A stretch of 64,000 bases of DNA, from NCBI RefSeq assembly GCF_900230185.1, contig NZ_OCSR01000002.1, forward strand, positions 2,914,001-2,978,000, in the 5' to 3' direction. Every line of letters starts with the position of its first letter. The stretch's first letter is position 1. The stretch is from Burkholderia sp. OK233. GTDB taxonomy: Bacteria > Pseudomonadota > Gammaproteobacteria > Burkholderiales > Burkholderiaceae. Made by a program: the position numbers and the translations under genes. The notes under the pieces are model-generated. The model did no database searches. It was not told where the DNA came from and worked only from the letters and a program-made list of their open reading frames with translations. Shown one piece after another: positions 35,319-45,118 of this stretch.

Positions 35319-35924
35319 ATGTTGACGACGATCGAACAGCTCGAAGCAATCTACGGTCAGCCCCACGAACGCGCAGTGAAGAAAGAGATTCCCTACGTCA
35401 ACGAAGACTATCGCGCGTTCATCGAAGTCGCGCCCTTCGTCGTGCTCGCCACTGCCGGTCCCGAAGGCCTCGACTGTTCGCCGCGCGGCGACTCGCCGGG
35501 CTTCGTGCGTGTGATCGACGAACGCACGCTCGCGCTGCCGGACCGCATCGGCAACAATCGCGTCGACAGTCTGCGCAATATCATCGCCGAGCCGCATCTG
35601 GCGCTACTGTTCATCATTCCGGGCGTCGGCGAAAGTTTGCGCGTGAACGGCCGCGGCCGCATTTCCAACGATCCGGAATTGCTGGACAGTTTCGCCGTCG
35701 AAGGTAAACTGCCGCGCACCGTGCTGCTGATCGACGTCGACGCGGTGTACTTTCATTGCTCGAAGGCGCTGGTGCGCTCGAAACTGTGGGACCCCGCGCG
35801 TCATGTCGAACGTTCGCGCCTGCCGAGTGCCGGCGAGATCCACCGGCGCATCAACGGCGCGAGTTTCGATGCCGCGACCTATGACCGTGAACGCGCCGAA
35901 CGCGTGCGCACCGCCCTGTACTGA
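35319..35924 (+). CDS. Pyridoxamine 5'-phosphate oxidase-like FMN protein
   Basis: A 201-residue FMN-binding split-barrel protein of the MSMEG_1061 type. Visible are AFIEVAPFVVLATAGPEGLD, CSPRGDSPGFVRVIDERTLA, DRIGNNRVDSLRNI and VYFHCSKALVRSKLWDP, all typical of this group. Such proteins reduce or oxidise small molecules with FMN or F420; substrate is unknown. It is followed 12 bases later by the DUF938 gene, so the two probably form a pair. Confidence 0.88.
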   Translation: MLTTIEQLEAIYGQPHERAVKKEIPYVNEDYRAFIEVAPFVVLATAGPEGLDCSPRGDSPGFVRVIDERTLALPDRIGNNRVDSLRNIIAEPHLALLFIIPGVGESLRVNGRGRISNDPELLDSFAVEGKLPRTVLLIDVDAVYFHCSKALVRSKLWDPARHVERSRLPSAGEIHRRINGASFDAATYDRERAERVRTALY

Positions 35925-35936
35925 AACAACCTGAAC

Positions 35937-36587
35937 ATGACTGATTCCCATCCGGCGCTGCGGCAACACTCGCCCTCTGCCGAACGCAATCGCGAACCTA
36001 TCCTTGCCGTATTGCGCGAAGTGCTGCCGCCCACCGGCCGCGTGCTGGAAATCGCGAGCGGCACGGGCCAGCATGCTATCTGCTTCGCCGGAGCATTGCC
36101 TGGGCTCGACTGGCAACCGAGCGATCTCGATGCGGATGCGCGTGCGTCGATTGCTGCGTGGATCGCGCACGAAGGGCTGGCGAACGTGCGCGCACCGCTT
36201 GCCCTCGATGTGCATCAGCCGGAGTGGGGCGTGCAAACGCTGAATGCGCTCGATCAGTTCGACGCCGTGGTCTGTATCAACATGATTCACATCTCGCCGT
36301 GGAGCGCGACGCAAGCGCTATTCGCCGGCGCGAGTCGCCGACTGGTCGACGGCGGTGTACTGTATCTGTACGGCCCTTACAAACGTGGCGGCGCGCAAAC
36401 CTCGCCGAGCAACGATGCGTTCGATCAGCAATTGCGCAGCCGCGACCCCGCATGGGGCGTGCGCGACATGGAAGCCGTGGTAGCGTTGGGCGCATCGGTC
36501 GGACTCGTGTGCGACGAGGCGATCGCGATGCCGGCTAACAATTTCAGTCTGGTTTTCAGGAAACGCCTGGACGCGGTGCGGGTCTGA
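35937..36587 (+). CDS. DUF938 SAM-dependent methyltransferase
   Basis: A 216-residue methyltransferase-fold protein of the DUF938 family. It opens with HSPSAERNREPILAVLREVL and the SAM-binding loop VLEIASGTGQHAICFA, followed by DLDADA and VVCINMIHISPWSATQALF. Substrate is unknown. Coupled to the preceding FMN protein by a 12-bp gap. Confidence 0.88.
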   Translation: MTDSHPALRQHSPSAERNREPILAVLREVLPPTGRVLEIASGTGQHAICFAGALPGLDWQPSDLDADARASIAAWIAHEGLANVRAPLALDVHQPEWGVQTLNALDQFDAVVCINMIHISPWSATQALFAGASRRLVDGGVLYLYGPYKRGGAQTSPSNDAFDQQLRSRDPAWGVRDMEAVVALGASVGLVCDEAIAMPANNFSLVFRKRLDAVRV

Positions 36588-36828
36588 CAGACGTTCGGTT
36601 ACGCACGGTGCCTAAGTGACGTCGTGCGGTGCGTCATAAAGCGCATCACCGGGGCGCCGCATGAAGTATCTCGTGAGGCCCGCACGCAGTGGAAAGCCCG
36701 CTTGTTGAATGCCAATGCACGCCAACGAGCGGCAAGCCGGCATTTCTTTTATCCTTTCACCCTCGACGTTCCGCCGACGTTCTTTCCGGCGCAGCGTCTC
36801 GACATTTTTTGGACTCTGGAGAATTCAC

Positions 36829-38238
<1,410 letters not shown>

Positions 38239-38248
38239 GCGTTTGAAT

Positions 38249-38290
38249 CGTGGCCCGGCGCGCGCTTGCAGCAAGGCGCGCCGGGCCACG
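38249..38290 (+). terminator. Strong GC-rich hairpin after gnd
   Basis: CGTGGCCCGGCGCGC (38249-38263) is perfectly complementary to 38276-38290, and the loop itself forms CTTGC/GCAAG. It begins 11 bases after the gnd stop. No T-run follows, so it may act as a Rho-stalling or 3'-protecting hairpin. Confidence 0.75.
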
Positions 38291-38402
38291 CGAGCGATTG
38301 AACTCGAGATGGGCAATTATTGCTGATAGCTATCGGACAGATAGCGTGGCAGCACGCCGGACCGTCTACTATTGCGAATTTCGGAATAGAGTTTCATCGT
38401 TT

Positions 38403-38417
38403 TAGGGGTTTCCCCTA
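38403..38417. promoter_or_regulatory. TAGGGG-TTT-CCCCTA palindrome upstream of the DUF4148 gene
   Basis: A perfect 6-bp inverted repeat with 3-nt spacer, 87 bases upstream of the DUF4148 start. TTGACG follows at 38424-38429, so the palindrome would lie just upstream of a possible -35 box. It is a plausible operator or activator site. Confidence 0.45.
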
Positions 38418-38503
38418 GATGTTGACGCTCCTAAACTTCTACTTAAGCGCTACGGGACAACGAGCCCAAAGCGCATTAATTACAAGTTCTGGAGGTTTAC
38501 ATC

Positions 38504-38821
38504 ATGAAGACTCTTATCTCTGCTGTTGTCGTCGTCGCCGCTCTGGTCGCTCCTGTTGCTTCGTTTGCTCAGTCGAACCAGCCGGTTACCCGCGCTGAAG
38601 TGCGCGCTCAACTGGTGCAGCTGGAAAAGGCCGGTTACAACCCGGTCGGCGATCATGTCGACTACCCGGCTAACCTGCAGGCTGCGCAAGCACGCGTCGA
38701 TGCACAGAACGGCACCGCTCAAGCTGTGAACAGCGGCTACGGCGCACCGATCGCTGGCACCTCGCAAGCCGGCCGTCCGGTGAGCGGCAACGACCGTAAC
38801 TCGGTCTACTTCGGCAACTAA
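38504..38821 (+). CDS. DUF4148 exported protein
   Basis: A 105-residue exported protein with a signal peptide (MKTLISAVVVVAALVAPVAS, cut at FA-Q). The DUF4148 motif is VTRAEVRAQLVQLEKAGYNP followed by DYPANLQAAQARV. It ends in NSVYFGN. This family is strongly expanded in Burkholderia and has no known function. GGAGG is placed 7 nt upstream. Codon use is very strongly biased (CTG, GTC, CGT, AAC), suggesting high expression. It has its own promoter region and terminator. Confidence 0.92.
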   Translation: MKTLISAVVVVAALVAPVASFAQSNQPVTRAEVRAQLVQLEKAGYNPVGDHVDYPANLQAAQARVDAQNGTAQAVNSGYGAPIAGTSQAGRPVSGNDRNSVYFGN

Positions 38822-38873
38822 TTCGCCGAAGCCGATGTGAACGCAGCCTGGCTGACAGGCTGCGGGTAATGAA

Positions 38874-38905
38874 AAAACGCCGACCGGATTGCCGGGCGGC
38901 GTTTT
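38874..38905. terminator. Intrinsic terminator after the DUF4148 gene
   Basis: AAAACGCCG (38874-38882) pairs with CGGCGTTTT (38897-38905), with T-runs or A-runs on either side. It can also serve the convergent DUF2968 gene. Confidence 0.8.
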
Positions 38906-38951
38906 GTCGTTTACGGCCAAGCCTGGCCGTCAGATCGATTTCAAGCGCGAC

Positions 38952-39713
38952 TCAACGGTTCGGCAAATGCGGAATCCCTTCGTTGCTGGTCAGATTGAGC
39001 TGGTGAATCTGCCGATGCGCCTTGTTCAGATGCGCCTGCGCGGCGACGCGTTGCGCTTCCAGTTGGGACACCTCCTTGCGCACCTGATGCTGCCGGTTCG
39101 ACACCGTCTGTTCCTGCGCGCCGCGCCGTTGCAGGTCGGTGCGCAGCCGTTCGGCCTGCGCTTCGGAGCGCGCGATCATGCGCGCAAGCTGTTCGTTTTG
39201 CGCCTCGAGTTGCGCGCGGCGCGTTTCGCTTTCCGAGAGCCGCGTCGCCTGTTCCTCGAAGTGATGGAAGGCCGTTTCCGCGGCTTCGAGGTCGGCGGCT
39301 TTGAGCGCGCGCCACAGCGAGCCGTCCTGATACAGCGCGACGTAGTACGCCAGCTCCTTCGCGTGGAACAGCAGACTGACCGAATAGGCGAAGCTGCGGA
39401 ACACGCGGAACGGCGTCAGCGCTTCTTCTTCGGCGAGCCATTCGATTTCGGCAGTGTCGGCCATCTGCACGCCGCGCGCGCTAACCTGCGAAGGCACCAC
39501 CGGCACCGGCCGTAACGTCGTCACCGGCCGCGCCGGCTCGGCGACTGGGGCGGCCGGTGCGCCAGCGGCAGCGGGCGTGACGCCGGCTGCCGCGGCCAGC
39601 GCCGCTTCCTCGCTGTCGTCGGGCGATATGGAATCGGCGGCGTTCTCTCGCGCGACCTGCACGAGATGCGATGGGCCTGCGAGCACGCTGCGGCGGTTCA
39701 GGAGACTTTTCAC
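38952..39713 (-). CDS. DUF2968 protein
   Basis: A 253-residue protein found in Burkholderiales. GTG 39713 with GGAGGAA 8 nt upstream is chosen over an in-frame ATG at 39779. An Ala/Pro-rich linker (about 35-70) precedes the DUF2968 core EIEWLAEEEALTPFRVFRSF and YVALYQDGSLWRAL. From about residue 145 to the end the sequence is a long coiled coil (Glu/Gln/Arg heptads). Its role is not known. Confidence 0.85.
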   Translation of the reverse strand: MKSLLNRRSVLAGPSHLVQVARENAADSISPDDSEEAALAAAAGVTPAAAGAPAAPVAEPARPVTTLRPVPVVPSQVSARGVQMADTAEIEWLAEEEALTPFRVFRSFAYSVSLLFHAKELAYYVALYQDGSLWRALKAADLEAAETAFHHFEEQATRLSESETRRAQLEAQNEQLARMIARSEAQAERLRTDLQRRGAQEQTVSNRQHQVRKEVSQLEAQRVAAQAHLNKAHRQIHQLNLTSNEGIPHLPNR

Positions 39714-39881
39714 GGCGGTTCCTCCGGTTGACTCGCCCGAAACCTTCAGACGGCGCCGACAGTCAGGCATGCCGGGCATTCTGTCGGTTCGGGCGGTGAG
39801 CGAAAAGTGGCGGACCGGCGGTACTAGCGGGTGAGCACCGGGGTGCGCGGCAGTGCGGATGCGTTTTCCGCGAGCGCAGCT

Positions 39882-40202
39882 TTAATGCAGGGTGCGGTGC
39901 CGGCGGCCTATTTCATCGAACAGCGCGCGGCTTGGTTCGAGGGCAAGCAACCAGGATTCGTCGTAACCGCTGAGATTGTCGAGCGCCTCGCGCAGCCGTT
40001 CGATCGCTAGCGCTGGGATCTCGACGCTGGCTTCGACGCCGCTCGACAATCCCGCGATGCTGGCCAGTTGGACCAGCGCGTCGGCGGCTTCGGCGACGTC
40101 TGCCGCGAACACCAGATGGGTGTTCAGCAACTCGACCAAACCTGGCGACGCCGCAACATCGTCGACGTTGAGTTGCACGGCCAGAAACGTGGCTTTGTTC
40201 AT
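39882..40202 (-). CDS. Small conserved-looking hypothetical protein
   Basis: A 106-residue acidic cytoplasmic protein, starting at ATG 40202 with GAGGAGTTGAGG upstream. It is mostly helical (NVDDVAASPGLVELLNTHLV, AADVAEAADALVQLASIAGL, ALAIERLREALDNLSGYDES). No known domain is recognised. Codon use matches chromosomal neighbours, so it is very likely real. Confidence 0.65.
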   Translation of the reverse strand: MNKATFLAVQLNVDDVAASPGLVELLNTHLVFAADVAEAADALVQLASIAGLSSGVEASVEIPALAIERLREALDNLSGYDESWLLALEPSRALFDEIGRRHRTLH

Positions 40203-40451
40203 CCTCAACTCCTCGCAGGATCCAGGCGCTTGCGTACGGTGCGTTGCGGCAGCATGACTGAGTATAGGCGAGGGTTGAAAGGATTCAATAATCACACGAA
40301 TGCGCTTTGCCCGGCCGTGTGGCGGCGGTCGCGCCTGCTGCAACACCTATAATGGGGTCGGTCGAAACGCGTGATCCTGCCGGGCCGGGCGGCTCGGTAT
40401 GCGGCACGGATAACGCGTCGACAGCGTCTGCTTCTCAACCCACTATTCACC

Positions 40452-40763
40452 ATGAAGATCATTCGCAGCAAGAGCTTCACCGCGACGCGTCCGTGGGGCG
40501 CGCTCGATATCGCCAACATGGGCGGCATCACGACGCGCCTGCATTGGACCGATCAACCATACAAGTGGCATGTCAACGACGGCGAGGAAGTGTTCGCCGT
40601 GCTCGACGGCCGCGTGGAGATGCGTTACCGCGAAGGCGGCGTCGAACAGTCGGCGATTCTGGAGACGGGCGATGTGTTCTACGCGTCGGTGGGCACCGAA
40701 CATGTTGCGCATCCGATTGGCGTGGCGCGCATTCTGGTGGTCGAGGCCGAGGGCAGTGTCTGA
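40452..40763 (+). CDS. Cupin-domain protein
   Basis: A 103-residue single-domain cupin. The fold is a small beta-barrel: WHVNDGEEVFAVLDGRVEMR gives cupin motif 1 (with His and Glu ligands), and LETGDVFYASVGTEHVAHPI gives motif 2 with the His. It could bind a metal and a small ligand. ATG 40452 is used because an in-frame upstream start would add residues not cupin-like. Its substrate is unknown. Confidence 0.88.
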   Translation: MKIIRSKSFTATRPWGALDIANMGGITTRLHWTDQPYKWHVNDGEEVFAVLDGRVEMRYREGGVEQSAILETGDVFYASVGTEHVAHPIGVARILVVEAEGSV

Positions 40764-40916
40764 CGGTTCCCTGGCCCGTGCCCATGCCCGTGCTGAAGCC
40801 GTTGCCAACGCGCATGGCGGCATAATGGATACGCGCCGTGGCGCCCGTACCGAGCGGCACGGCGAATGCTTGGGGCTGATTGAATCCGATTGAATCTAAG
40901 TATCGAGGAAAATCAC

Positions 40917-41672
40917 ATGACAAGACAATGGCAATTCACGGCGACCCGGTTGCTGATCTCGGCGACACTCGGCGTGATGATCAGCGGTTGTACGTCGATG
41001 CCGTGGGAAAGCACGCCGTTCTACAGCAGCGCGCCCTCCCGCCCGACTACCCTTGGCACGGTCCCTGTGCCGGCCGGTTACTACCGCGCCAATCCGGGTG
41101 ACACGCTGGCCGGCATCGCGTCGGCGTACGGTCGCAAGCCGCAGGAGATTGCGACATGGAACGGCCTCGCATCGAATTCGGCGGTCAATCCGGGGCAGGT
41201 GCTGCGGGTGGCGCCGCCAATGGCGTCGGGTAGCGTGGTGACGCCGCCGGTCAATGTTGCCGGTCAGAATGGCGCTGCCGCCACGCCTGGCGTGGCGCAG
41301 CAAGGCGTGCTGCTGTGGCCGTTGCGGGGTCCGGTGCTGAAAGGCTTTGCGCCGGGCAAGTCGAACGGTATCGTGATCGGCGGCCACGCAGGTGATCCGG
41401 TCAAGGCCGCCGCGACCGGCCGGGTGGTTTACGCCGGCACGGGTATCGAGGCGTACGGTCCGCTCATCATCATCAAGCACGACGACTCGCTGATTACCGC
41501 CTACGGGCAGAACAGCACGCTGCTGGTCAAGGAAGGCGACGCAGTCGCGCAAGGGCAAACCATCGGCGAAGTCGGCGTGGATAGCCGGGGCGTGGCGTCG
41601 ATCCAGTTCGAAGTCCGCCAGAACGGCCAGCCGGTCGACCCGCTTGCGTGGCTGCCGAAGTCGGGCGGATGA
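40917..41672 (+). CDS. NlpD-like LysM/M23 lipoprotein
   Basis: A 251-residue lipoprotein (signal and lipobox ISGC, Cys about 24). A LysM domain (YYRANPGDTLAGIASAYGRK to GQVLRVAPP) binds peptidoglycan, and a C-terminal M23 (LytM) domain follows: GPVLKGFAPGKSNGIVIGGH, then LIIIKHDDSLITAYGQNSTL. Of the catalytic metal residues, the HxH pattern is not intact (KHDD and YGQN), so this is a degenerate LytM like NlpD, which activates an amidase such as AmiC. Start ATG 40917 has GAGGAAA upstream. Confidence 0.88.
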   Translation: MTRQWQFTATRLLISATLGVMISGCTSMPWESTPFYSSAPSRPTTLGTVPVPAGYYRANPGDTLAGIASAYGRKPQEIATWNGLASNSAVNPGQVLRVAPPMASGSVVTPPVNVAGQNGAAATPGVAQQGVLLWPLRGPVLKGFAPGKSNGIVIGGHAGDPVKAAATGRVVYAGTGIEAYGPLIIIKHDDSLITAYGQNSTLLVKEGDAVAQGQTIGEVGVDSRGVASIQFEVRQNGQPVDPLAWLPKSGG

Positions 41673-41833
41673 GCGGCGTTTTAGCGCGATTCTCAGCGCG
41701 GCGTTAATTGATACACTGTGTGGCTCAACGGTCGGAGCCGCGTCCGTCTTTCGAAACAGATGAAGCGATACGCGGGTCGGCTGTCACAGGCTGTCATGTA
41801 TTGACACAACCAGGGACACAGAAGGCTCTCATC

Positions 41834-42841
41834 ATGATCGATTTGCGCAGCGACACCGTAACCCGTCCGACCGCGGCAATGCTCGCGGCGATGTCGGCCG
41901 CCGAAGTGGGCGACGACGTCTGGGGCGACGACCCAACCGTGCTGCGTCTGCAGGCAACGGTCGCGGAGCGTGCCGGCAAGGAAGCCGGGCTGTTCTTCCC
42001 GAGCGGCACGCAAAGCAATCTGGCGGCGTTGATGGCGCATTGCGCGCGCGGCGACGAATACATCGTCGGCCAGTTGGCGCATACCTATAAGTACGAAGGC
42101 GGCGGCGCGGCGGTGCTCGGCAGCATTCAGCCGCAGCCGCTCGAGAATGCCGCCGACGGTTCGATCCCGCTCGAGAAGATCGCGGCCGCGATCAAGCCGA
42201 TCGACAACCACTTCGCGCGCACGCGGTTGCTGGCGCTGGAAAACACCATCGGCGGCAAGGTGCTGCCGGCGGGTTACGTCGACGAGGCGGTCCAGTTGGC
42301 GCGCCGGCATGGCTTGTCGGCCCACCTCGACGGCGCGCGGGTCTACAACGCGGCGGTTGCATCGGGCAAGCCGGTCGCGGCGCTGTGCGAACCGTTCGAT
42401 TCGATCTCGATCTGTTTTTCGAAGGGCCTGGCCGCGCCGGTCGGCTCGGTATTGGTCGGCAGCCAGGCGCTGGTCGATGTGGCGCATCGCTGGCGCAAGG
42501 TGCTGGGCGGCGGCATGCGTCAGGCCGGCGTGCTGGCGGCGGCATGCCTGTACGCGCTGGATCACAACGTCGAGCGTCTCGCCGACGATCACGCGAACGC
42601 CGCACATCTGGCGGCCGGTCTGGAGTCGATCGACCAGGTCAAGGTGCAGTCGATCGCCACCAACATGGTGTTCGCGCATTTTCCACAGCAGCATTGTGTA
42701 CCGCTCGAAGCGTGGCTCAAGGAGCGCGGCATTCTCACGCAGATGCTGTATGCGTCCCGATTCGTCACGCATAAAGATGTGTCACGTGCGGATATCGATA
42801 CGTTTATCGCCGCGGTGAAAGGGTATTTCGCCGCGCATTAA
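41834..42841 (+). CDS. ltaE: Low-specificity L-threonine aldolase
   Basis: A 335-residue PLP enzyme that splits L-threonine/allo-threonine to glycine and acetaldehyde. It starts MIDLRSDTVTRPTAAMLAAM (family signature), has EVGDDVWGDDPTV, the LHxDGAR-like SAHLDGARVYNA and the PLP-binding Lys197 in SICFSKGLAAPVGS. ATG 41834 is used rather than an upstream in-frame codon because the family begins there. Length is normal. Confidence 0.95.
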   Translation: MIDLRSDTVTRPTAAMLAAMSAAEVGDDVWGDDPTVLRLQATVAERAGKEAGLFFPSGTQSNLAALMAHCARGDEYIVGQLAHTYKYEGGGAAVLGSIQPQPLENAADGSIPLEKIAAAIKPIDNHFARTRLLALENTIGGKVLPAGYVDEAVQLARRHGLSAHLDGARVYNAAVASGKPVAALCEPFDSISICFSKGLAAPVGSVLVGSQALVDVAHRWRKVLGGGMRQAGVLAAACLYALDHNVERLADDHANAAHLAAGLESIDQVKVQSIATNMVFAHFPQQHCVPLEAWLKERGILTQMLYASRFVTHKDVSRADIDTFIAAVKGYFAAH

Positions 42842-42900
42842 TCGATCGGAACAGTGGTGCTGAGGACTTCGGCTTGAACCGCCGAGTTGGATGGCCGGGA

Positions 42901-42934
42901 TTGAAGGGCTGAGATTCAAGGGCTGAGATTCAAG
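42901..42934. repeat. 14-bp tandem repeat after ltaE
   Basis: TTGAAGGGCTGAGA (42901-42914) is followed by TTCAAGGGCTGAGA (42915-42928) and a partial TTCAAG. A short two-copy repeat upstream of the terminator; probably neutral. Confidence 0.6.
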
Positions 42935-42960
42935 CGCCCTGGTCGAAATGCCGGGGAGGA

Positions 42961-42996
42961 AAAACGGGCGCACTGCCACAGCAGTGCGCCCGTTTT
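42961..42996. terminator. Intrinsic terminator between ltaE and an MFS gene
   Basis: AAAACGGGCGCACTGC (42961-42976) pairs perfectly with 42981-42996 across CACA. The A/T ends on both strands make it a bidirectional terminator for ltaE and the convergent transporter gene. Confidence 0.9.
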
Positions 42997-42998
42997 GT

Positions 42999-44366
42999 TT
43001 ATTCCGCCGACGCTTTCGCGTGCACGCCCGCGCGATGCGACGGCGCGAACAGCCGCAGTCCGCTCGCAAGGCTCGCCGCGCCTGCAAAGAAGGCGCCGGC
43101 GCTGAGCGCAAGCGTGGGTCCATGCCGGCCGGCGATGCCGAAGCTCAGCGCGACCAGCGCAGCGCCGGTGGTCTGCCCAAGCAGCCGGGCAGTCGCGACG
43201 ATGCCGCTGGCGCCACCGCTGCGCTCGGGCGGCGCACTCGCCATCAATGCCTTCAGGTTGGGTGACTGGAAGAAGCCGAAGCCCGCGCCGCATATCGCCA
43301 TGCGGATGCCGATGTCGAGCACGTGCGGATGCACCGGCAACAACGCCAGCGACGCCATCCCCGCCGACATCACCGCAAGGCCGATCGCACCGAGCAGGCC
43401 CGGCGGATAGCGGTCGGACAGACTGCCTGCCAGCGGCGCGGCCAGTGCGACCACCACCGGCCACGGCGTCATCAGAAAGCCGGTCTCGACCTGGCTGCGA
43501 TGCAGCACATCCTCGAAGTAGAAAGGCAGCGACACGAACGCCAACCCTTGCGCGGCGAACGAGCACACCGCAGTCACTGCCGACAACGCAAACACCGGCC
43601 GCTTGAACAGATCGACCGGCAGCATTGGCGCGGGGTGACCGGCTTCACGGCGAATCAGCAGTACGCCGAACACCACAGCGATCGCGGCCGCGCTCAGCAC
43701 CAGTTGCGTCGAGGCCCGCTGGGCCGCCTCGCCGAGCGCGAAGATCAACGCGGCGAAGGTGATCACGTTGAGGAGTGCCGCAATCGGGTCGAAGTTGTGT
43801 TTGCCGCGCTCGGTGTGCGGCAGCGCGGGCCATGCAAAGGCCAGCGCCAGCAGACCAAGCGGCACGTTGACCGCGAACAGCCACGGCCACGCGGCAACGG
43901 ACAGAATCAGCGAGGCCACCGTCGGCCCGACCGCGAACGACACGCCGACAATCAACGCGTTAGTGCCGAGGCCTCGTCCGAGTCGGTGCGGTGGATACAG
44001 ATAGCGGATCAGTGCCGTGTTGACGCTCATGATCGCGCTCGCGCCGAGCCCTTGCAGCACGCGCGCGGCCGCCAGCATCGGCAGTGCCGAGGCGAGCGAG
44101 CAAGCCAGCGACGCCAGCGTGAACAGCGCAATCCCGCCGATATAAATCCTGCGATGCCCGACGATGTCGCCGAGCGCGGCAAGCGGCAGCAGTGTCGCGA
44201 CCATTGCGAGCTGGTAGGCGTTGATGATCCACACCGACGCCGCGGGCGCGGCGTGCAGATCCGCGGCGATGGCGGGCAGGGCGGTGTTGGCGATCGCGGT
44301 ATCTAGCGTGGCGAGCGCGACCGCAAGCATGATCGCGGCCATCGCGCGGCGGTTGGCCGCGGTCAT
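42999..44366 (-). CDS. MFS transporter, DHA2 family
   Basis: A 14-segment exporter. It has LATLDTAIANTALPAIAADL in helix 1, the loop GDIVGHRRIYIGGIALF and ASAIMSVNTALIRYLYPPHR. ATG 44366 (MTAANRRAMAAIML) gives 455 residues. The frame stays open upstream to 44648, so the start is uncertain and a longer product is possible. The cargo is not known. It converges on ltaE and is divergent from glgP. Confidence 0.85.
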   Translation of the reverse strand: MTAANRRAMAAIMLAVALATLDTAIANTALPAIAADLHAAPAASVWIINAYQLAMVATLLPLAALGDIVGHRRIYIGGIALFTLASLACSLASALPMLAAARVLQGLGASAIMSVNTALIRYLYPPHRLGRGLGTNALIVGVSFAVGPTVASLILSVAAWPWLFAVNVPLGLLALAFAWPALPHTERGKHNFDPIAALLNVITFAALIFALGEAAQRASTQLVLSAAAIAVVFGVLLIRREAGHPAPMLPVDLFKRPVFALSAVTAVCSFAAQGLAFVSLPFYFEDVLHRSQVETGFLMTPWPVVVALAAPLAGSLSDRYPPGLLGAIGLAVMSAGMASLALLPVHPHVLDIGIRMAICGAGFGFFQSPNLKALMASAPPERSGGASGIVATARLLGQTTGAALVALSFGIAGRHGPTLALSAGAFFAGAASLASGLRLFAPSHRAGVHAKASAE

Positions 44367-44648
44367 CGGGCCGTCCGCTGGAAGGGTCTGGTCGAGCGTG
44401 GCACCACGGGTGGCGCTGGGTTTGTCGGACAAGGCGTGGCTCGTCGGGTATGCATGCCGCAGCGCCGGGTGCGTCGGAGGGATAGCGCGGCGGCGTGCAG
44501 GCGGCAGGGTTGCGAGGCGTGAAGCGCGGGGCCTGAGTCCAGCGGTCAGGGCGGCGCGCGCGGCGAATGAAGTGATTGTTACAGAGACGTGGAAATCGTG
44601 CTGGGAGGCCGGCAGGGCGGGGCACGCGGTCGGACGTCCACAATGCAA

Positions 44649-45118
44649 CTAACGGTCAAGCTCGCGCGGCGTCTTCGAATCGGCGTGGCGCCGCGTTGTC
44701 GCATATCGTTTCGTCATAACGGTTCAGCAGACGAGGCGCGCCGATTTGACCACGTATCGAACCGGTCAACGCATTCATCGGCACGTCACACGTCGAAAAA
44801 GATAATCGTGCTGCTTCTCCCATGCAGTCGGCTTTCATTGCTCGCCATCGTTTGCCTGTTTTGCGGGCCGATGCACGCGCCCAGTGCTGCGCACAGGCTG
44901 CCTCTGCACCGCGTGCGTGCGCGGAATGTGTGCGAAACGCGTGAAGCACCGTCTGTCGGCGGGCATGGCATGTGCATGAGCACCCGCTCGCGCTCGCCGG
45001 TGTCCGCGCGCCGTAAAATGTCGTACTCTGTTTGTTAACCCGCCTGACCGACACGCGCCTCCCGTCCGTCATCTATGCGGTTCGCGTATGTCGCGTCGTT
45101 TTTTCCCCGGAGGCCTCG
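44649..45118. other. Region upstream of glgP without a supported gene
   Basis: About 470 bases between the MFS gene and glgP. Open frames here look like high-GC shadows with no protein character. It should contain the promoters of both divergent genes. No clear operator was identified. Confidence 0.5.

Noticed and set aside
44656..45072. Minus-strand frame of 138 codons upstream of glgP
   Set aside because: No ribosome site, no domain, and residue use typical of a shadow frame in GC-rich DNA.
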